Shown: positions 59,457 through 64,000 of the stretch, piece by piece
Layout of the letters: each line of letters starts with the position of its first letter
Numbering within the stretch: position 1 is the first letter of the stretch
NCBI GenBank assembly: GCA_033060915.1
Contig: CM065378.1
Span: 38,764,001-38,828,000 of the forward strand
Source of the DNA: Euryodendron excelsum
Taxonomy: Eukaryota > Streptophyta > Magnoliopsida > Ericales > Pentaphylacaceae
Direction: 5' to 3'
DNA: 64,000 bases
Notes under the pieces: generated by a model
Database searches by the model: none
The model's input: only the letters and a program-made list of their open reading frames with translations
What the model was told of the DNA's origin: nothing
Position numbers and translations under genes: made by a program

Positions 59457-62171
59457 TCAACCCAGATCTAGATCAAAGTATGGAGTGCATAACTCGAGAT
59501 GTATGCAACGAGATGCCCTTACCCCTTTACTCCTGATGTGGCTCAACTCAACTTCATGGTCACAATGGTCACACTCTAGAAAACCTTTGGTATTTACTCT
59601 CACGTGACAATCTTGCATTAAGTTCACATCCCCTAACTCATCACCCTCACCTAATAGTTTACCCACATTAAATATATTCAATTCCGTGGTCATGTTTCCA
59701 AAAGAAATTTTAAGCACACCATTCCTACAATTGATCAAAGTATTAGAGGTAGCAAGGAATGGTCGACCTAGAATGACCGAAATCAACTTGTGAGCACTAG
59801 AGCTCACCATAGGTTTGGTGTCAATTACAATTAAATCAACGGGAAAGTAAAACTTGTCTACTTGTATAAGCACATCCTCCACCACACCTCTAGGAACCTG
59901 TATAGACCTATCCGCCAACTATAAGGTAAGTCGCGTAGGATACAGTTCGCCCAACCCTAGTTGTTGATAAACAGAATATGGAAGCAAGTTCACACTTGCT
60001 CCCAAGTCAAGTAAAGCTTGGTCTATGAGATGATTACCTATTATGCAAGAAATAGTAAGACAACCTGGGTCCTTATACTTTGGTGGGGTATTAAATTGCA
60101 ATATGCACTAGATTGATTAGCCAAGAATTATTTTTCTTTCACATTCAAATTTCCTCTTAACAGTACATAAATCTTTAAAAAACTTGGCATAAGAAGGAAT
60201 CTATTTAATAGCATTAAGTAGAGGTATATTGATTTTAACTTGCTTAAACATCTCACAGAGTTCAAAATGTTGCAATTCATGTTTCGATTTAGTCAATCTA
60301 TGAGGAAAAGGTGCATGTGCAAGAACCTCTAAATCATTCTCTTTTGGCTTCTCTATCTCTTTCTCCTCACTCCCTATCCTCTCGGTCTCTCTCTCTCTCT
60401 TCCTCCCCAACTTCCTCTTCTTCATTCACCTTAGGAGACTCTCCTGTAGACTCAAACTCTCTGGGAGGGATGAATTTGTCTATTTGTTTTCCACTCCTTA
60501 ACGTGGTGATGGACTCTACATGCTCATGTTTGGGAAAGAGATTAGTAATGGTTTGAATGATGTTCACTTGGTGAGTTGGATTAGGTTGTAGTTGTGCAGG
60601 AAATCTATCCTTCTCTAGTGTAGACAAAGATTGAGTCAAGAGAGTCATGTGACCCTTGATCTCCTCTAGAGTTTTACCATGATGTTCAAGTGCTCTATTA
60701 ACTCTAGCATTGACACTCTCTTGACTTTGTATGAAGTGATTAATGGTGTCCTTAAGTAACACTTTTATTTGGTGGTTTAGAGGGTGGAGGGGCTTGGCAT
60801 GGTTGCATTGGTGGTGATTGATATTGAGGAGGTGTAGGAACTTGATATGGTTGAGGGACAGCAGGTCCCTCATTGTTCCAACCAAAATTAGGGTGATTGT
60901 GCCACCCCAGATTATAGGTTGGAGCATATGGATTGCCAACTCCTTGGTTTGACACGAGTTTATAAGAATTAATAACATTAGCTTGACCTTGCACAACCTC
61001 TCTTAAAGCAAGTATAGAAGGACACTCATCAGTCCCATGAACTCTACTAACACACACTATGCACATGACTTCAGTAACCGGCTCACTAGACACTACATTG
61101 GCTTGGTTCATCTCTAGTACTTTTAGTTTTCTAGTGAGTGTGGTGAGTTTTGCATTAACGTCATCGGCCTCTCTCAATATGAATTTCGCACACCCTTGGG
61201 CAATAGACTTGGACTCCGAGTTTTGAGTCCCAGTTGTGTCCTAATCTCGTGCATTATCGGCTAAAAAGTCGAAGAAGTCAAAGGCCTTCTCCGGTGTTTT
61301 CGAGTAAAACTCTCCATTGTACATGGTCTCTACAAATCTTTTCAACTGTGGTGTAAGAGAGGAGTAGAAGATACTAACTACTCTCCATGACTCTAGACCA
61401 TGATGTGGGCATGAATTAAGTATCTCCTTATATCTCTCCTAACATTTGATAGATAGTTTCATGTGGATTAGGGCAAAATTAGGAGATTTGGCGACGAATC
61501 ACCTCGGTTTTATGCTCGGGGAAGAACTTTTTTAGAAATTCAGCTTGTAGGACGGCCCATGAAGGTATAGATCTAGGTCTCAGACTGTTAAGTCATGTCT
61601 TAGCCCTATCTTGCAATGAAAATGGGAAGAGACGGAGACGAAGAGTCTCTTCTGTATAAGTATTATCAAGGAATATGATGCACATCTCTTCAAAGTCTTT
61701 AAGATGTTGGTAGGGCTTCTCGTAATCTAGACCATGAAACTTAGGGATCATTTGAGCCATCCCCAATTTGAAGTGGAGAGGGGGCAGCTGTGGTGGTAGA
61801 ATGATGCATGATGGTGTGCTTTGCCTAGATGGATTCAAATAGTCTTTAAAGGACCTAGGTGGTGGGGGTTAGTTATTGGCCACAACTTGAGCATTAGCCG
61901 CGGTTTGTGGGTTAATGACGGGTGGATCGACTTCGTTAAGATTGGCCATCTCTTCAAATTCAGTCTCTAATGCACAGTTCAAAGACGGAAAGTGTGGATG
62001 AAGGTCGATGCGTTTAAGTCTACAGCTTGGGTCTCGCGACCACACGGACATGCAATGCCATACTATGCAATAATTAAGATGGCATTTATCCGCAAGACAC
62101 ACATCACAATCCTTCTGAACCTCCAATCTCCTTATGCAAAAACAGTACCACCGATAAGCATATAGCACCAA
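59457..62171 (-). pseudogene. Decayed gag-protease of the Athila-type element
   Basis: Gag capsid region with FHGLDYEKPYQHLKDFEE and LFPFSLQDRAKT (about 61838-61593), interrupted by stops. A CCHC-type knuckle CIVCVSRVHGTDEC is near 61045, followed by a Pro/Gln-rich linker. The aspartic protease has LLDLGASVNLLP (about 60035-59990) and, after a stop at about 59920, VEDVLIQVDKFYFPVD and ILGRPFLATSN. Reading frames change near 60370 and 60750. The coding text ends at 59457 with no reverse transcriptase after it. Confidence 0.85.
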
Positions 62172-62425
62172 AACCTATCCGCCCCTAGAAACCAACCTAA
62201 CTAGAAAGAAAAAAAAATAAAGAAAACAAAAACACAAAATCCTAGAAAGAAAAAAATCAAAAAGTAAAAATAAAATCTAAGATGCTCACAAAGATGGATT
62301 CTAAACTAAGAGTGGAACGAAGTTACCGAACGTGAGTAGTTGGCGACTCCGATGTTGTTGTTGCATGCGAATTCCGCTTGTCTTGAATTGCCCGAACTCT
62401 TATGCCTTTTGCCTTAGTTCCCCGA

Positions 62426-64000
62426 TGTCGCGCCCCGATTTTTGGGTCCAAAGTCCTTTCGGCTCGGAAAAACACGGAACTCTGTTATTAGAACTCATCC
62501 TCCTAGAAGGACGAGTGTGACTAGGTTTAAACTTGAAATTGGTTTGACTAAGGGCTTTTTAGAAAAATAGAAGTCGCCACCTAACTTGATTAAGGTGAGT
62601 TAGGTCACCTAAACCTGAGTGTCAATCTGAATATTAAACTCAGGATTTTTGAAAAAGGTTTTTTTTAAAAAAAACTTCCACAAGGGAGGATTTTTGAGAA
62701 AATAAGTTGTTTGGCAACTTTTAGAAAGATTTAAGCCCTTTTTAAAAACAACTCCATTTTGATCTTTCAAAAATAAAAATCTATGGTCTGGGGGTTGGTT
62801 ACATGTGGGAAAGATATCCTAAGATCATCATCTTACCTTGCCCTTTCAGTACCTACATGTCTAATCACCCTTCGCTTACTCACTAGAATAACCGGTTACC
62901 ATTGTCCACTTAATATCCACTTTAGAGTTTTAAAAACGAGGTTTAGTCACCATTTTTTGGATGAATGATGCATTATGCAAGTTTTGGAAGACGTTCAAAA
63001 ACACGGGAGTTTTGAAGGAGTTTGAAATAAAAACTTTGAATTGATAGAAATTTTTGAAAAGGGGATTGGTGTTGAAATAGAAATTATGACCACACCATTT
63101 TACGTTGCCTACGTATCTCATTTGGCGAGAATCAGGTCATTCGTAGTCCGGGCAAGAGCCCGATGGAAAATAGGCGCATTAGGGCCTTTGAAATGTTTTG
63201 AAGACACATTGAGATCTTTGAAAAGTTTTTGAACACGCTTTAAGGTCTTTGGAAAAAGAGAACTTGAGAGTTTTAATCAAATGTTGGAGTGTTTTTGAAA
63301 GTGCTCTTGAAATAGGATTTTGAAGTGTTTTGAAATGTTTTTGGAACAACTTGAAACAGTTTTGGAAGTGCTTTGAAATAACTCAAAAGAGTTTTGAAAA
63401 TGTTTTGAAGTCCTTGGACGCAGGATTTTGAAGTGTTTTAATAAATGGGTCTTTGAAAAACTTTCGAAACTAGTTTTTGAAAACACTTAGGACTTTGGAA
63501 CCCTAATATGGACAACCTTGGAGGTTGTTCTTGATATATTACCTTCCTTTGGAATTCCTAACCATAGAAGGGGTAGGGACACCTTAGGGTTGTGAGTTCT
63601 TAAAAACATTTTTGGAAATACTTTGAAGATAGAGTGTAGGAACGTTTAAGGAGGTCGTGGAGTTGGTTTTTGAAATCTTAAGAGAGTAGGAGGTTTTGGA
63701 AAAATGGGTTATGAGGATAGTCTTAAATAGAAAGATCATTTAAAAGGGGTCCATGAGTTGGAACCTTAAAATATGCTAACCTAGGTTGGATTGGCCTAAG
63801 GTTAGGGAAGACCTAAGATTAACTAACTTGGGTTAGGTTAACCTAGGGTTGAGGTGACCTAGGATTAATCAACTAGGGTTTGGTTAACCTAGGGTTAAGG
63901 TGACCTAGGGTCAACTAACATGGGTTTTGTTAACCTATGATTAAGGTGACCTAGGGTTAATTAACTCGGGTTAGGTTAACCTAGGGTTAAGGCAACCTAG
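62426..64000 (-). mobile_element. Related long LTR, inverted, running off the window
   Basis: The plus strand begins TGTCGCGCCCCGATTTTT, the reverse complement of a family A-like LTR end. Further in it has the reverse complements of GGTGGCGACT (near 62570), of the CTACACGTAACCAAC phrase (near 62790) and of the U5 block (63104-63150). It is clearly diverged from copies 1 and 2. Its other end and target duplication lie outside the window, so solo or full-length status is unknown. Confidence 0.7.
63788..64000. repeat. 46-bp tandem repeat, at least four units
   Basis: GTTAACCTAGG-type phrases recur at 63837, 63883, 63929 and 63975, and a weaker copy sits near 63791 (period 46). Each unit has two CCTAGG/CCTAAG words and GGTTAA. 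The array continues to the window edge. Confidence 0.9.

Larger units (their letters stand above)
42316..62425 (-). mobile_element. Athila-type Ty3/Gypsy element, decayed and split by nested LTRs
   Basis: On the minus strand: 5' untranslated region (62425 downward), gag and protease remnants (about 62171-59457), a non-coding 3' region with a T/G-rich ATTGAGGAC..TTTAGTTT..GGGG stretch near 59270-59215 typical of Athila-like 3' regions, a PPT-like TTGGAGGG (about 49030-49037), then the 3' LTR. Reverse transcriptase, RNase H and integrase are not found, so the internal region was deleted before or after the insertions. Host segments are 62425-58813, 52024-51629, 49924-48555 and 43295-42316. The 5' LTR is not seen; a foreign LTR starts at 62426 instead. 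The Athila call rests on gag (FHGLDYEKPYQHLKDFEE) and protease (VEDVLIQVDKFYFPVD, ILGRPFLATSN). Confidence 0.8.

Noticed and set aside
63788..64000. Telomere-like repeat
   Set aside because: GGGTTA-like words occur, but the period is 46 bp and no TTTAGGG heptamer array is present.
1..64000. CRISPR arrays, operons or bacterial-type defence genes
   Set aside because: The window is plant nuclear DNA; the direct repeats seen are LTR-internal arrays with periods of 36, 46, 70-71, 81 and 157 bp and no unique spacers.

Overview
The window is nuclear DNA of a flowering plant, probably a woody eudicot; the species cannot be fixed from sequence alone. The reasons are spliced genes with plant-type GT-AG introns, plant-specific protein families, and a retrotransposon load (Ty3/Gypsy, LINE, hAT, Mutator-like, Harbinger-like) typical of medium to large plant genomes. 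There are two real host genes; nearly everything else is mobile DNA or AT-rich spacer.

Left part (about 2.27-7.8 kb, + strand): a six-exon gene for a cytosolic adenine phosphoribosyltransferase (191 aa), a purine-salvage and cytokinin-base enzyme. Its introns hold a Harbinger-like MITE, a G36 homopolymer and an in-frame 33-nt candidate cassette exon whose 5' splice site lies in a near-perfect hairpin.

Middle part (9.8-40.0 kb, - strand): one 30-kb gene of ten exons for a 720-aa PX-domain/coiled-coil protein of the EREX/EREL family (endosomal RAB5 effectors). Its 77-codon last exon is cut off from exon 9 by a 15.0-kb intron. That intron carries a Mutator-like MITE, a rearranged Gypsy element with three LTRs (the middle one inverted), two LINE 3' ends, a 226-bp tandem repeat and a long-TIR element. 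Other introns hold a second copy of the Mutator-like MITE and two hAT-type elements. The two genes converge, with about 2 kb between their stop codons.

Right part (42.3-64.0 kb): a nested stack of LTR retrotransposons. A decayed Athila-type Ty3/Gypsy element (- strand; gag and protease remnants, no reverse transcriptase or integrase seen) was broken by a 5.26-kb solo LTR (target duplication TCTGA), by a second solo LTR of the same family that was itself broken by a 2.3-kb solo LTR of another family (target duplication GCCTT), by a 1.7-kb inverted solo LTR of that other family, and by a related LTR running off the window end. The long LTRs contain ordered non-coding structure: an 81-bp array of hairpins with compensatory changes, a 157-bp array, GGCGCC dyads just upstream of a TATA box, a 2-kb pyrimidine-rich tract and a U5 block conserved across three diverged copies. 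The shorter LTRs carry arrays of paired GTCGAC palindromes.

I found no rRNA, tRNA or CRISPR and no convincing novel protein system. The most interesting items are the 15-kb intron with its terminal exon, the hairpin-masked cassette exon, the foldback Gypsy element and the regulatory-looking arrays in the giant LTRs.
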